64,000 nucleotides of DNA, from contig NZ_CP144906.1 of NCBI RefSeq assembly GCF_036699995.1, positions 1,488,001 to 1,552,000 on the forward strand, written 5' to 3'. Origin of the DNA: Clostridium beijerinckii (GTDB lineage: Bacteria; Bacillota; Clostridia; Clostridiales; Clostridiaceae). Positions 45,604 to 53,256 of this stretch are shown in pieces (within the stretch, counting starts at the first letter, position 1; each line of letters opens with the position of its first letter). Position numbers and translations under genes: made by a program. The notes under the pieces were generated by a model that searched no databases, was not told the DNA's origin, and saw only the letters and a list, made by a program, of their open reading frames with translations.

Positions 45604-45626
45604 GAAGGGAAACCTTCCTATTTTAA
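45601..45626 (+). terminator. Rho-independent terminator ending the thr operon
   Basis: TAGGAAGG (45601-45608) / CCTTCCTA (45613-45620), GAAA tetraloop, then TTTTAATT. The left arm includes the stop codon. Confidence 0.85.
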
Positions 45627-45819
45627 TTATATCAATTTTAAAGAATATTAATAAAATATAAAACCTGTTTAAAATATGCTAAAATAAATTAAAGTCGGTA
45701 GAGACAAGTTCTATAGGGAACGAGGAAGGTTTTATAATAACTATAAAGGTTAGAAATATCACATTATTCAGAAATGGAGGTGTGTTTTTTATTACACAAA
45801 ATTAAAATGGAGTGATTTC

Positions 45820-46374
45820 ATGATTAGAAATAAATATGAAAGTGATTATATAATTAAAAAGCTTGGATTAAATAGAATGTCAGAAAAGATATTTACGGAT
45901 AATTCAACTTTAGATGAAATTAAAAGTTATTTAGAAGAGAATACCTATGAATATTATAATATAAGAGATAAATCTGTATCAGGAGGTAAGTTTTTATATA
46001 TGCTTACTAAAGATAAAGTATTGTTGGAAAGCAAAAAATACAAGAGATATGCAGTATATGAGAGTTTAGCCATTGCAGATGGTAGATTAATATTACAAGG
46101 TGACATAGAGATAGACAGAGATTTTATTATGAGAGCATCGTTAAGTGATATAAAAGGAATATCAAATAGAATTGCAATGGAAAAGCCAGTATATAATATT
46201 TATAATTACGATTTAAAAGAAAAAAGAGATCCGCCAATAAGTGGATTATCTAAAGTTATAGATTATATATCACAAAATTTTTTAATTGACATGGTGGTTG
46301 AGTTCTCTCTGTTTGAAATACCAGTAGGAATAAATCAAGAAAATATAATAATTTGGGAATTAAGAAACTACTAA
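45820..46374 (+). CDS. Unknown protein downstream of the thr operon
   Basis: 184 residues from ATG 45820 (GGAG upstream). Not recognised. Charged N-terminal half (YIIKKLGLNRMSEKIFTDNS, then LDEIKSYLEENTYEYYNIRD), a central beta-rich part (KSVSGGKFLYMLTKDKVLLE; GRLILQGDIEIDRDFIMRAS) and an amphipathic C-terminal helix. The middle resembles a PAS- or profilin-like beta-sheet only in a general way. No signal peptide. It is transcribed alone, between two terminators. Confidence 0.6.
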   Translation: MIRNKYESDYIIKKLGLNRMSEKIFTDNSTLDEIKSYLEENTYEYYNIRDKSVSGGKFLYMLTKDKVLLESKKYKRYAVYESLAIADGRLILQGDIEIDRDFIMRASLSDIKGISNRIAMEKPVYNIYNYDLKEKRDPPISGLSKVIDYISQNFLIDMVVEFSLFEIPVGINQENIIIWELRNY

Positions 46375-46386
46375 AAAGTGATGACT

Positions 46387-46422
46387 AAAAATATCTTGAA
46401 ATAAATTCCAAGATATTTTTTT
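46387..46422 (+). terminator. Rho-independent terminator
   Basis: AAAATATCTTG / CAAGATATTTTTTT, after the unknown gene at 45820. Confidence 0.85.
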
Positions 46423-46813
46423 ATGAAAGAACAAACTTCATTTTCTTGTAACTCATATATTAAAATTTTTTCACCATATAAATAAAAGGCACTCATTATG
46501 AGTACCTATCAATAATTAGAGAAAGCAAAGTGGAAAGTTTGAACTCTAACTTACTTAATTTTATTATAGCATAAAGAGTGGAATATATGAATGCCTGAAA
46601 TAAAAAAACAATTTAGCATAAACTCTATAATTATTTATTTCAAGATGAATTAAAAAAATCACAAAAATATTGAAGAGTTTAGAAAATACTAGTATGTTTA
46701 AACTACAAAAAATACAATTATTTTTTCAACTTACAAGTAATGACATAAATTTACATAGAAAGATGTTATAATTTAATTGTAAAAGGGTTTTAAAATAAAA
46801 ATGGGGTGAGATA
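46423..46813. other. Gene-free stretch with one minus-strand hairpin
   Basis: AT-rich. At 46488-46506 ACTCATTATGAGT lies between GGC and ACC; on the minus strand this stem is followed by TTTTATTTA, a terminator-like element with no minus-strand gene upstream of it. Nothing else identified. Confidence 0.4.
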
Positions 46814-47479
46814 ATGAGAATATTATGTAATAATTGTGGTTTGAAATGTCATATTAAGGAATGGAAGGAAAGGCTTGATGATTTATTAGCTAAAAAGCAA
46901 AATAACTTATTGGATGATGAAGTAATTTGCTTAAGTCAATCTATTGATGATTTAATATCTGACTGTATATTTTGCAATACAAGCAATTTATATAGTTCCA
47001 ATCGAAGAAATACCGGTGAAAGAGATTCTATTTTATACTACTATGGAGAGCAGCATTTAATTGTTAATTTATATAATTACATAGAAGAAGGAATAAGAAG
47101 TAAAGAAAATATCTATATTTCTGTTGAGAAAAATTTTTATAAGAGATTAGAAAATTATCTTATAATTAATAGAATTCCTACAGAAAAATTTAAATTTATG
47201 TGCTTAAAAGACATGAAATCAATGATTGAGAATAATCATAAGTCTATTAAACTAGGGGAAGAAAAATCTAGGTGGATAGTTCAACCATCTTTGCAAAAGC
47301 ATTTTTTATATGCAGAGAGTACTTTAAACAAACATACTAAAGATTTAGATTTAGACATTCTATATATATATGATGCTTATGAGTATATTCATAGAAATGT
47401 TAAGAGTGAGTTAAACTCTAAACTATTAGGAAAATGTCAATATTCGCTAAAAAGAGAAAGTCATGAATTATGGGTTTAA
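46814..47479 (+). CDS. Spo0E-like / MEDS sensory domain fusion
   Basis: 221 residues. Three parts: a short N-terminal Cys segment (ILCNNCGLKC, residues 3-12); a Spo0E-like helical pair with WKERLDDLLAKKQNNLLDDE then VICLSQSIDDLISDC (about 17-56), containing the SQ-x-I/L-D-x-L-I signature of aspartyl-phosphate phosphatases acting on Spo0A~P; and, from about residue 68, a MEDS (DcmR-like) domain (DSILYYYGEQHLIVNLYNYI; KENIYISVEKNFY; LDILYIYDAYEYIHR). MEDS domains are thought to bind hydrocarbon-type or other small ligands. The combination would couple a ligand to sporulation phosphorelay control; this is inference. Confidence 0.75.
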   Translation: MRILCNNCGLKCHIKEWKERLDDLLAKKQNNLLDDEVICLSQSIDDLISDCIFCNTSNLYSSNRRNTGERDSILYYYGEQHLIVNLYNYIEEGIRSKENIYISVEKNFYKRLENYLIINRIPTEKFKFMCLKDMKSMIENNHKSIKLGEEKSRWIVQPSLQKHFLYAESTLNKHTKDLDLDILYIYDAYEYIHRNVKSELNSKLLGKCQYSLKRESHELWV

Positions 47480-47493
47480 CAATAATGTAGAAT

Positions 47494-47523
47494 TAAGAGT
47501 CTTATATTTAAGGCTCTTTTTTG
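47494..47523 (+). terminator. Rho-independent terminator after the Spo0E/MEDS gene
   Basis: AAGAGTCTT / AAGGCTCTT with one mismatch, followed by TTTTTTG. Confidence 0.8.
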
Positions 47524-47597
47524 TTAGGTAATCGCTGATGGATGCGAAGTTTTCACAAAATATAATGAAAATACTTTTATTCTCGTAGGAAATTAAA
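47524..47597 (+). repeat. Dispersed repeat family R3, copy II
   Basis: TTAGGTAATCGCTGATGG, GCGAAGTTTTCACAAAATAT, AATGAAAATACTTTTATTCT, CGTAGGAAATT; aligns with 22544-22619. Just downstream lies a long imperfect hairpin (ATCATTTT / AAAATGAT, about 47624-47668). Starts directly at the end of the preceding terminator. Confidence 0.55.
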
Positions 47598-47715
47598 AAG
47601 ATCTTTAGTTGTGAAATTGGATCATTTTAATGAATTACGTAATGTGAAAATTTCAAAATGATGCAACTAAGTATATAACATATCGCCTTGTTTATGTTAA
47701 GTAGAAAATATTAAA

Positions 47716-47745
47716 ATTTCAGAAAAGCTCCTAAAGGAGGAGCTT
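47716..47745 (-). terminator. Terminator for the minus-strand gene at 47775
   Basis: AAGCTCCT (47725-47732) / AGGAGCTT (47738-47745); on the minus strand the stem is followed by TTCTGAAATTTT. Confidence 0.65.
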
Positions 47746-47774
47746 GTATATATATTTATAGCTATAAAGAATAT

Positions 47775-48116
47775 TTATCTGCCATTTATATTCATTGGTG
47801 AAAATGATATGCTGCCATCACCAATGATTATAATTTTATAATCATATTTCATAGGACGCATTACATATTTCATTGAATGCCCTTCAAACCTTATAGATTG
47901 TTGTATCCTTTTGTTGCCGTCGAATATAATCATAAAAACTTCATTAGGAGAAAGGTTCTGAACATTATACATAACATTTTGCATGATACTTAAATCCGAT
48001 ATGGTATAAAATCCTTCCGAAAAGTTTTGTGGGAGAGATGCAGCATTAGCAGTTGGTTTATTAATATTAAATGTGATTAGTAAAATAATAGAAAGTGCAA
48101 AAGTAAATTTTTTCAT
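47775..48116 (-). CDS. Small secreted protein of unknown function
   Basis: 113 residues with a signal peptide (MKKFTFALSIILLITFNINK, cleavage probably after TANA, about residue 25). The mature about 88 residues are beta-rich: FYTISDLSIMQNVMYNVQNL, SPNEVFMIIFDGNKRIQQSI, YDYKIIIIGDGSISFSPMNI. AAAGGTGG precedes ATG. The sequence pattern resembles small clostridial exported proteins of no known role. Expressed alone with its own terminator. Confidence 0.75.
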   Translation of the reverse strand: MKKFTFALSIILLITFNINKPTANAASLPQNFSEGFYTISDLSIMQNVMYNVQNLSPNEVFMIIFDGNKRIQQSIRFEGHSMKYVMRPMKYDYKIIIIGDGSISFSPMNINGR

Positions 48117-48277
48117 TATTTAACCACCTTTCATAATTTAAATTCGAATATTGAACCGCTCAAATTTTATTATTAGAATTTAGATAAAATATATAACAGA
48201 AATATGTTAGAAGATTAATATGAATACTAGGAATTAATGAATATAAAGTAAATGTAGCTGGTAATATTGATTAATAG

Positions 48278-48595
48278 TTATGCTATTGCAACAAATAGAA
48301 TTACAATAAGTATTATTAGAGACTGAGAAAGTATAGATTGCTTAAAACTGAGTTTTAAATTTTTTGCGAAATACCAATAAGCTAAAAACATATAAATAAA
48401 AAAAGGAGAATTAGTTCCAAATAGATAGCCCCCCCTTAGAAATGTGTAGGGGATAGACTGGGGAGGTATTTTGTAAGATAATAAATTAATTACTATTCCT
48501 CTTATATTTTTCATATGCATGGCCATTGAAGGGATGAGAATTAATTTTATCGAAAAACCAGCTATGAAGTTTTGGGATAAAGAAATAGAGAGCAA
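48278..48595 (-). CDS. Putative membrane protein, possibly a gene fragment
   Basis: 105 residues from TTG 48595, but the frame is open 8 codons further upstream (to a stop at 48619) without a start or clear ribosome site. Two to three hydrophobic segments (AYWYFAKNLKLSFKQSILSQ, LIILIVILFVAIA) and a loop PQSIPYTFLRGGYLFGTNSP. Not recognised. The lack of a proper start suggests the remnant of a longer gene, or a real small protein; composition alone does not decide. Transcription on the minus strand is assumed from the reading frame. Confidence 0.35.
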   Translation of the reverse strand: MLSISLSQNFIAGFSIKLILIPSMAMHMKNIRGIVINLLSYKIPPQSIPYTFLRGGYLFGTNSPFFIYMFLAYWYFAKNLKLSFKQSILSQSLIILIVILFVAIA

Positions 48596-48726
48596 ATTCC
48601 TAAATAAAAGTAGAGATTACATAGATAGGGTTTTCGCACGGCATATCTCAAATTAAGTCTGACAATTTTATTGTCTAGATTTCATTATTGCTATGAACTA
48701 AAACTTATATTAAATTATTAAGGTAT

Positions 48727-48768
48727 GCAGGCTTAGAAATTACCAATATTTCTGGGTTTGCTTTTTTA
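48727..48768 (+). terminator. Orphan plus-strand terminator
   Basis: GCAGGCTTAGAAAT (48727-48740) pairs with ATTTCTGGGTTTGC (48748-48761), including several G-T pairs, then TTTTTTAT. No plus-strand gene ends here. A sequence similar to the ECF-type promoter motif of the anti-sigma genes lies about 35-55 bp upstream (TTGTC at 48671, TATGAA at 48692). Confidence 0.6.
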
Positions 48769-49226
48769 TGTCTTAGATAACTATATGAAGCTAAATTTGC
48801 GAACAGTGAGTTCATTAACTGTGAGTATAAATTACGGGAAGACTGGTTCGTCTGAATCAGCTTAATATTTAGTAGGAGATTTATTATTTATAGTATTATG
48901 GAATTATGGAGCTGTTTTAAGTAAGTAATTTCATGAGCGGCTTAATGATTAACGAGATTAATCATTAATTAGTATAAACTTTGAATGAGTGAGTATACTA
49001 AAGTCAAGAATAATATGCAAAATAGAAATTTAGATATAAGTACATAAGATATTACAAAAGAAGATTTTAGGACTATATACCTTATATAATATAGATTAAT
49101 GATGATAATGTTTAGTCATGTTAGTCTATATGTTATTTAGAAATAATATTTATATATCATTATGTGGCTTACTGATACAAATTTTTAACATGAGTTAAAT
49201 CTAAAGAAGTGTAAGGAGAGATAATT
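48769..49226. other. Gene-free stretch
   Basis: AT-rich with short interrupted frames (for example a 26-codon frame near 48794) but no supported gene. Contains the promoter for the 46-residue gene at 49227, not located precisely. Confidence 0.35.
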
Positions 49227-49367
49227 ATGACTAATAAACGTAAAGTCACTAAAAAGCAAATGGCATCATTAGGATTAAGAAAGACTGAAAATGGAGATTA
49301 TGATTACATAAATCCAAATGATCCAAATTCAAAATATAAACCTGTAAGAAAAGAGCCAAATAAATAA
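49227..49367 (+). CDS. 46-residue basic protein of unknown function
   Basis: ATG 49227 has AAGGAGAG 8 nt upstream, and a strong terminator overlaps the stop codon, so this short frame behaves as a real gene. Sequence MTNKRKVTKKQMASLGLRKT, then ENGDYDYINPNDPNSKYKPV and RKEPNK. Lys/Arg-rich N-terminus, Asn/Pro-rich middle, no membrane segment. Not recognised; similar small basic proteins occur in clostridia without known role. Confidence 0.65.
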   Translation: MTNKRKVTKKQMASLGLRKTENGDYDYINPNDPNSKYKPVRKEPNK

Positions 49368-49379
49368 GGCTCTTTTTTA
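49349..49379 (+). terminator. Rho-independent terminator of the 46-residue gene
   Basis: AAAAGAGCC (49349-49357) / GGCTCTTTT (49368-49376), continuing into TTATTTT. It overlaps the stop codon (49365-49367). Confidence 0.88.
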
Positions 49380-49414
49380 TTTTAATTAAATTTATTTAAA
49401 TTCTATAAGCAGTA

Positions 49415-49442
49415 TTGTCAGATTTCATAATAATAATACGAA
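49415..49442 (+). promoter_or_regulatory. Putative ECF-type promoter of the first RsgI-like gene
   Basis: TTGTCAGATTT (49415-49425) and TACGAA (49437-49442), the same two blocks at the same spacing (22 nt start to start) as at 50959-50986 in front of the ECF sigma gene. Spacing and the CGAA block fit an ECF -35/-10 pair. It lies 143 bp before the start codon. Confidence 0.55.
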
Positions 49443-49584
49443 TTATATTATGAAAAGCAAAAAAACAACTGACAGAAGTTTTGCAGTACTCATTAAAACC
49501 AGGGTTTTAAATTTATTAAGAAGAGTAAACAAAAAATAGTTACTTTATGTAAAAGAAAATAACTATTGGGAGGGATTTTATAAC

Positions 49585-50661
49585 TTGGAGAATAAACTAG
49601 TTGAAAAATTAGATGATTTAAACATTAGCGATACTGATTTGTTGCTATCTAAAGATATAAAGTTATCATTAGATGATATTACTATAAAGAGGATTGAAAA
49701 ATTAGTTGGCAAAAAAGCTGGCTATTATAATTCAAATAATACGTTTAAAGAAAAGGTAAATTATATTTTAGGGGGGATTTATATGAAAAGAAAAATAGCT
49801 TTAGTACTATCTGTTGTAGCGCTTTTAAGTTTAGGTGGAGGAGTATATGCTCATGCAAAAACCACTCCTGTAGCATACGTTAGTGTGGATATTAATCCAA
49901 GTATTGAATTATCAGTAAATACATTTGATCAAGTTATTTCAGCAGAATCATATAATGAAGATGGTAAAAAAGTGTTGGAAGATACTAATTTAGTAAATAG
50001 CGATGTTGATGATGCAGTTAAGAATATTATTACAAATGCAGTTTCAGATGGATATATAAAGGAAGACGGTACATCGGCAGTTGAAATTACTACAGCTACG
50101 GATAAAGATAATGTGGCGACGAAGTTAGATGAATCTTTAAAACAAATTGCTGACAAATCATTAGAGGAAAATAATATAGAAGCAACAGTTGAAACTCAGA
50201 ATGTTGCTCTTTCAAGAAGAGATGAAGCAAGAAAGTTAGGAATAACTCCAGGCAAACTAAACTTGATACAAAAACTACAGGAATTAGATCCAACTATAAA
50301 TGTAGAAGATTATAAATCAAGTTCTGTAAAAGATATACAAAAGAAGACTAAAGAATTAAAGAAGATCAATAATAATGAAGAGACTACAGTTAAAGATGAT
50401 GCAAATACTGGTGGAAACGTAGAAGGTGATACTAATCAAGATGCAGTTGCAGAAGAGAAAATAAGCAATTCTTCTTCTTCTAAATCAAATGGAAATGGAA
50501 GTATCAAGAAAGAAGAGAATAGTGATTCATCTAGTAAAAAAGAAGAAAATGCCACAGAAGTTGAAAAATCAAAAGATAATTCAGCTAAAACTCAAAAACA
50601 AAGTGATAACAGTAATTCAAACTCACAGAATGGTAATAAGGATAAAAATAAAAATAACTAA
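49585..50661 (+). CDS. RsgI-like anti-sigma factor, copy 1 (no adjacent sigma gene of its own)
   Basis: 358 residues from TTG 49585 (GGGAGGG upstream). Cytoplasmic N-terminus about 66 residues (LDDLNISDTDLLLSKDIKLS; IEKLVGKKAGYYN), one transmembrane segment (RKIALVLSVVALLSLGGGVY), then the extracellular domain diagnostic of RsgI: TPVAYVSVDINPSIELSVNT. The tail from about residue 270 is low-complexity Ser/Asn/Lys/Glu, probably wall-spanning. About 60% similar to copy 2 at 51573, and shares the promoter motif at 49415. An in-frame ATG at 49783 has GGGGGG at its own ribosome-site distance, so a shorter secreted form is possible. Confidence 0.8.
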   Translation: MENKLVEKLDDLNISDTDLLLSKDIKLSLDDITIKRIEKLVGKKAGYYNSNNTFKEKVNYILGGIYMKRKIALVLSVVALLSLGGGVYAHAKTTPVAYVSVDINPSIELSVNTFDQVISAESYNEDGKKVLEDTNLVNSDVDDAVKNIITNAVSDGYIKEDGTSAVEITTATDKDNVATKLDESLKQIADKSLEENNIEATVETQNVALSRRDEARKLGITPGKLNLIQKLQELDPTINVEDYKSSSVKDIQKKTKELKKINNNEETTVKDDANTGGNVEGDTNQDAVAEEKISNSSSSKSNGNGSIKKEENSDSSSKKEENATEVEKSKDNSAKTQKQSDNSNSNSQNGNKDKNKNN

Positions 50662-50668
50662 ATAGTTT

Positions 50669-50713
50669 AAAATGAGTAGCTAATATAGAAAATAATAATA
50701 GCTACTCATTTTT
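50669..50713 (+). terminator. Rho-independent terminator after RsgI-like copy 1
   Basis: AAAATGAGTAGCTA (50669-50682) / TAGCTACTCATTTTT (50699-50713). The rest of the 367-bp gap to the sigma gene is AT-rich and holds the promoter motif at 50959. Confidence 0.85.
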
Positions 50714-50958
50714 GTATGTATGCGATAACAAATTTGAATTTATAACTCTATTAAATCAAGTGAAAGAGAAGAATAATAAATTTAATTTAAATATATATCA
50801 GCTAAATAGTATAAAAAATTATTATTGAAGAATCACTAGTAATAGCATTAATAGGATTTATCTATATATTTAATATATATTACATAGAACAGGAGAGAAA
50901 AGAAAATATAAGTATTTATCATTGATAATGTAAAAGTTAATATATTTTTTGAAATTTA

Positions 50959-50986
50959 TTGTCAGATTTTATTTATGTATTACGAA
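50959..50986 (+). promoter_or_regulatory. Putative ECF-type autoregulated promoter of the sigma/anti-sigma operon
   Basis: TTGTCAGATTT (50959-50969) with TACGAA at 50981-50986, 15 bp between TTGTCAG and TACGAA, matching 49415-49442. It sits 43 bp before the sigma start. Autoregulation is usual for ECF sigma factors. Confidence 0.6.
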
Positions 50987-51028
50987 CTGTATAATATATA
51001 ACGAAATTTTAGGGGAAGAAGGTGCGTT

Positions 51029-51583
51029 TTGATTTCGGATATTGAATTACTAAACCTTTTGGATACGAAACCGGAAATAGGCCTTAAGAAGCTGATGGAT
51101 AACTATATGGCACTTATTTACACAATAATATTTAATAAACTTTCTGGAATGTATTCAAAAGAAGATATAGAAGAATGTGTAAGTGATGTGTTTTTTGAAG
51201 TATTTCATTATAAAAATAGAATTGATTTAGATAAGGGATCAATTAAAGCCTTTTTGGCAATTATAGCAAAAAGAAAAGCTATAGATATGTATAGAAAAAA
51301 TAAAAATAATAATCATCTTCCAATAGATGATGTAGCCCAAGAATTACATAGTGTTGTAGATGATGCAGCACATTCGATTTTATTAAAAGAAAGCAATTCT
51401 GAGCTTATAAATGCTATAAAATCATTAGGAGAACCTGATAGCGAAATAATTATAAGAAAATATTACTTACATCAAAGCTCGAAAGACATTTCCAGTGATC
51501 TGGGTTTAAAAGTTAATACAATTGATAAAAAAGTCTCTAGATGTATGGAAAAATTAAAAAAATTATTGGGAGGTGGGAGATAA
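51029..51583 (+). CDS. ECF-type RNA polymerase sigma factor
   Basis: 184 residues from TTG 51029 (GGGGAAGAAGG upstream). Region 2: YSKEDIEECVSDVFFEVFHY and KGSIKAFLAIIAKRKAIDMY; region 4: GEPDSEIIIRKYYLHQSSKD, then ISSDLGLKVNTIDKKVSRCM. No region 3, so a group IV (ECF) factor rather than a true SigI, which makes its pairing with an RsgI-type anti-sigma unusual. The next gene's possible GTG start overlaps it by 11 bp; that gene is the probable cognate anti-sigma factor. Confidence 0.85.
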   Translation: MISDIELLNLLDTKPEIGLKKLMDNYMALIYTIIFNKLSGMYSKEDIEECVSDVFFEVFHYKNRIDLDKGSIKAFLAIIAKRKAIDMYRKNKNNNHLPIDDVAQELHSVVDDAAHSILLKESNSELINAIKSLGEPDSEIIIRKYYLHQSSKDISSDLGLKVNTIDKKVSRCMEKLKKLLGGGR

Positions 51584-51584
51584 A

Positions 51585-52817
51585 TTGGATGACAAATTAT
51601 TTGAATTATTAGATGACTTAAACATTAGTGATACTGATTTATTATTGAATGAAAATATTAATCTATCTATGGACTTGTCTTCTAGAAAACGTATTGAAGA
51701 ATCTGTAAAGAAAAAAACGGGATACTTAAGCAAGAAAGATACATTTAACAATAATATGAAAAATATTTTAGGGGGAACTTATATGAAGAGAAAAATAGCT
51801 TTAGCTGCATCAATTGCAGTAGCATTTAGTTTAGGAGGAGGAGTATATGCTTATGCTAAAACTCCGGTAGCATATGTCAGTCTGGATATTAATCCAAGTG
51901 TTGAATTAGGAGTAAACGCTTTTGATACAGTGGTATCTGCAGAAGCGTATAATAAAGATGGTGAAAAAGTTCTAGAAGGAACTAATCTGGTAAACACTAA
52001 AGTTGACAATGCAGTCAGTACAGTAATAACAAATGCCATATCAGATGGTTACATAAAGGAAGATAGTACAAATGTAACAACCTCTGCGGCAGTTGAAATT
52101 ACAGTATCTACAGATAAGGATGGCTTAGCAGATAAATTAAATGAATCCTTAAAAGAAACTGCAGATGAAACATTAAAAGATAATGATTTAGAAGCAGAAG
52201 TCGAAACTGATAAAGTAGCGCTTGCAAGAAGAGATGAAGCAAGGCAACTTGGAATAACTCCAGGAAAATTAAATCTTATACAAAAGCTTCAAGCACTAGA
52301 TCCAAGTATTAAGGTAGAGGATTATAAATTGATTTCGGTTAAGGAAATTCAAAAGAAAGCTAAAGAATTGAGAAAAATGACTAGAACTGATAATGATGCT
52401 GTTGATGTAGATAATTCTGTAGATACTAATACGAATGCTACAGATAGTAATACTAATACTGAAACAGATACTAACACAAGCAATAGCAATCAGGATGCTG
52501 ATGTAACGTCTGAATCTACAGAAGATATTACATTTACACAATCATCAATAGGAGAACAAAAAACTAAAGAAGCTAAGACAGAAAAAAGTAATGACTCATG
52601 GAATGAGAAAAGTAATAATGGCAATTTGAAAAAAGAAGAAAATAGCAATGCAGGTATTAAGCAAGAAGAAAATGAAGATAAGAAATATGAAAAGTCTTCA
52701 AATGGATCTGAAAAAAGGGATGCTGAAACTCATGGAAATAGTAACTCATCAAAGTCAGAGAAAAGTAATAATGGCAATTCAGATTCCAAAGGCAAAGGAA
52801 ATGATAAAAATAAATAG
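51585..52817 (+). CDS. RsgI-like anti-sigma factor, copy 2, coupled to the ECF sigma gene
   Basis: About 410 residues from TTG 51585 (GGGAGGTGGGAG upstream; an in-frame GTG 51573 overlaps the sigma gene). Same architecture as copy 1: cytoplasmic LDDLNISDTDLLLNENINLS, transmembrane KRKIALAASIAVAFSLGGGV, then KTPVAYVSLDINPSVELGVN, and a shared motif RDEARQLGITPGKLNLIQKL. The C-terminal about 140 residues are Thr/Asn/Ser/Glu/Lys repeats, longer than in copy 1. In-frame ATG 51783 again follows GGGGGA. Expected to hold the sigma factor at the membrane and respond to an outside, perhaps wall or polysaccharide, signal. Confidence 0.82.
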   Translation: MDDKLFELLDDLNISDTDLLLNENINLSMDLSSRKRIEESVKKKTGYLSKKDTFNNNMKNILGGTYMKRKIALAASIAVAFSLGGGVYAYAKTPVAYVSLDINPSVELGVNAFDTVVSAEAYNKDGEKVLEGTNLVNTKVDNAVSTVITNAISDGYIKEDSTNVTTSAAVEITVSTDKDGLADKLNESLKETADETLKDNDLEAEVETDKVALARRDEARQLGITPGKLNLIQKLQALDPSIKVEDYKLISVKEIQKKAKELRKMTRTDNDAVDVDNSVDTNTNATDSNTNTETDTNTSNSNQDADVTSESTEDITFTQSSIGEQKTKEAKTEKSNDSWNEKSNNGNLKKEENSNAGIKQEENEDKKYEKSSNGSEKRDAETHGNSNSSKSEKSNNGNSDSKGKGNDKNK

Positions 52818-52842
52818 GCAGTAATTTAAACTGATACATTTT

Positions 52843-52890
52843 TTATAGAGATGGGATAATTTTAATACGTAAATTATCCTGTCTCTATAA
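52843..52890 (+). terminator. Long hairpin after the sigma/anti-sigma operon
   Basis: TTATAGAGATGGGATAATTT pairs with AAATTATCCTGTCTCTATAA (one mismatch near the middle). Only a short T-rich tail follows, so termination is likely but less sure than usual. Confidence 0.65.
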
Positions 52891-53256
52891 ACATTTTAAG
52901 AACTTTAAAATTCTAGAAAAATATTTTTCATAAATTTAATAACCTGAGTTCTAAATCTGTATAGGGGTATCATATATTTATTTAGTATTAACGGATACAA
53001 TTGCAAGATAAATTTAAACTTATTTTGTGATTGTATTTGTTATTTCAACGTATTGAAAAATAAAAGGGAATTCAATTTTGAGTAGTAGGGGGATGAAAAA
53101 TATATTTCCTTTGAAAGATGGACTTAATACGAGGATGTTTTATAAGTTATATATAAGCAAGCGTGTTTAATGTACTCATAGGAATAATTTGTTGTACAGT
53201 GTGAAGAGGATTGAATATATAAGGTTAAGGAGTAATTATTAAAGGGGAGAGTTTAT
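52891..53256. other. Gene-free stretch
   Basis: About 370 bp, AT-rich. A 25-codon frame at 53093-53170 has a GGGGG site but too little sequence to support it. Otherwise nothing identified. Confidence 0.35.

Noticed and set aside
48794..48880. Short frame MKLNLRTVSS... followed by further open sequence after a TAA
   Set aside because: No ribosome site and no recognisable protein; treated as non-coding.
53093..53170. 25-codon frame with a GGGGG site
   Set aside because: Too short, no family, no terminator immediately after; cannot be distinguished from chance.
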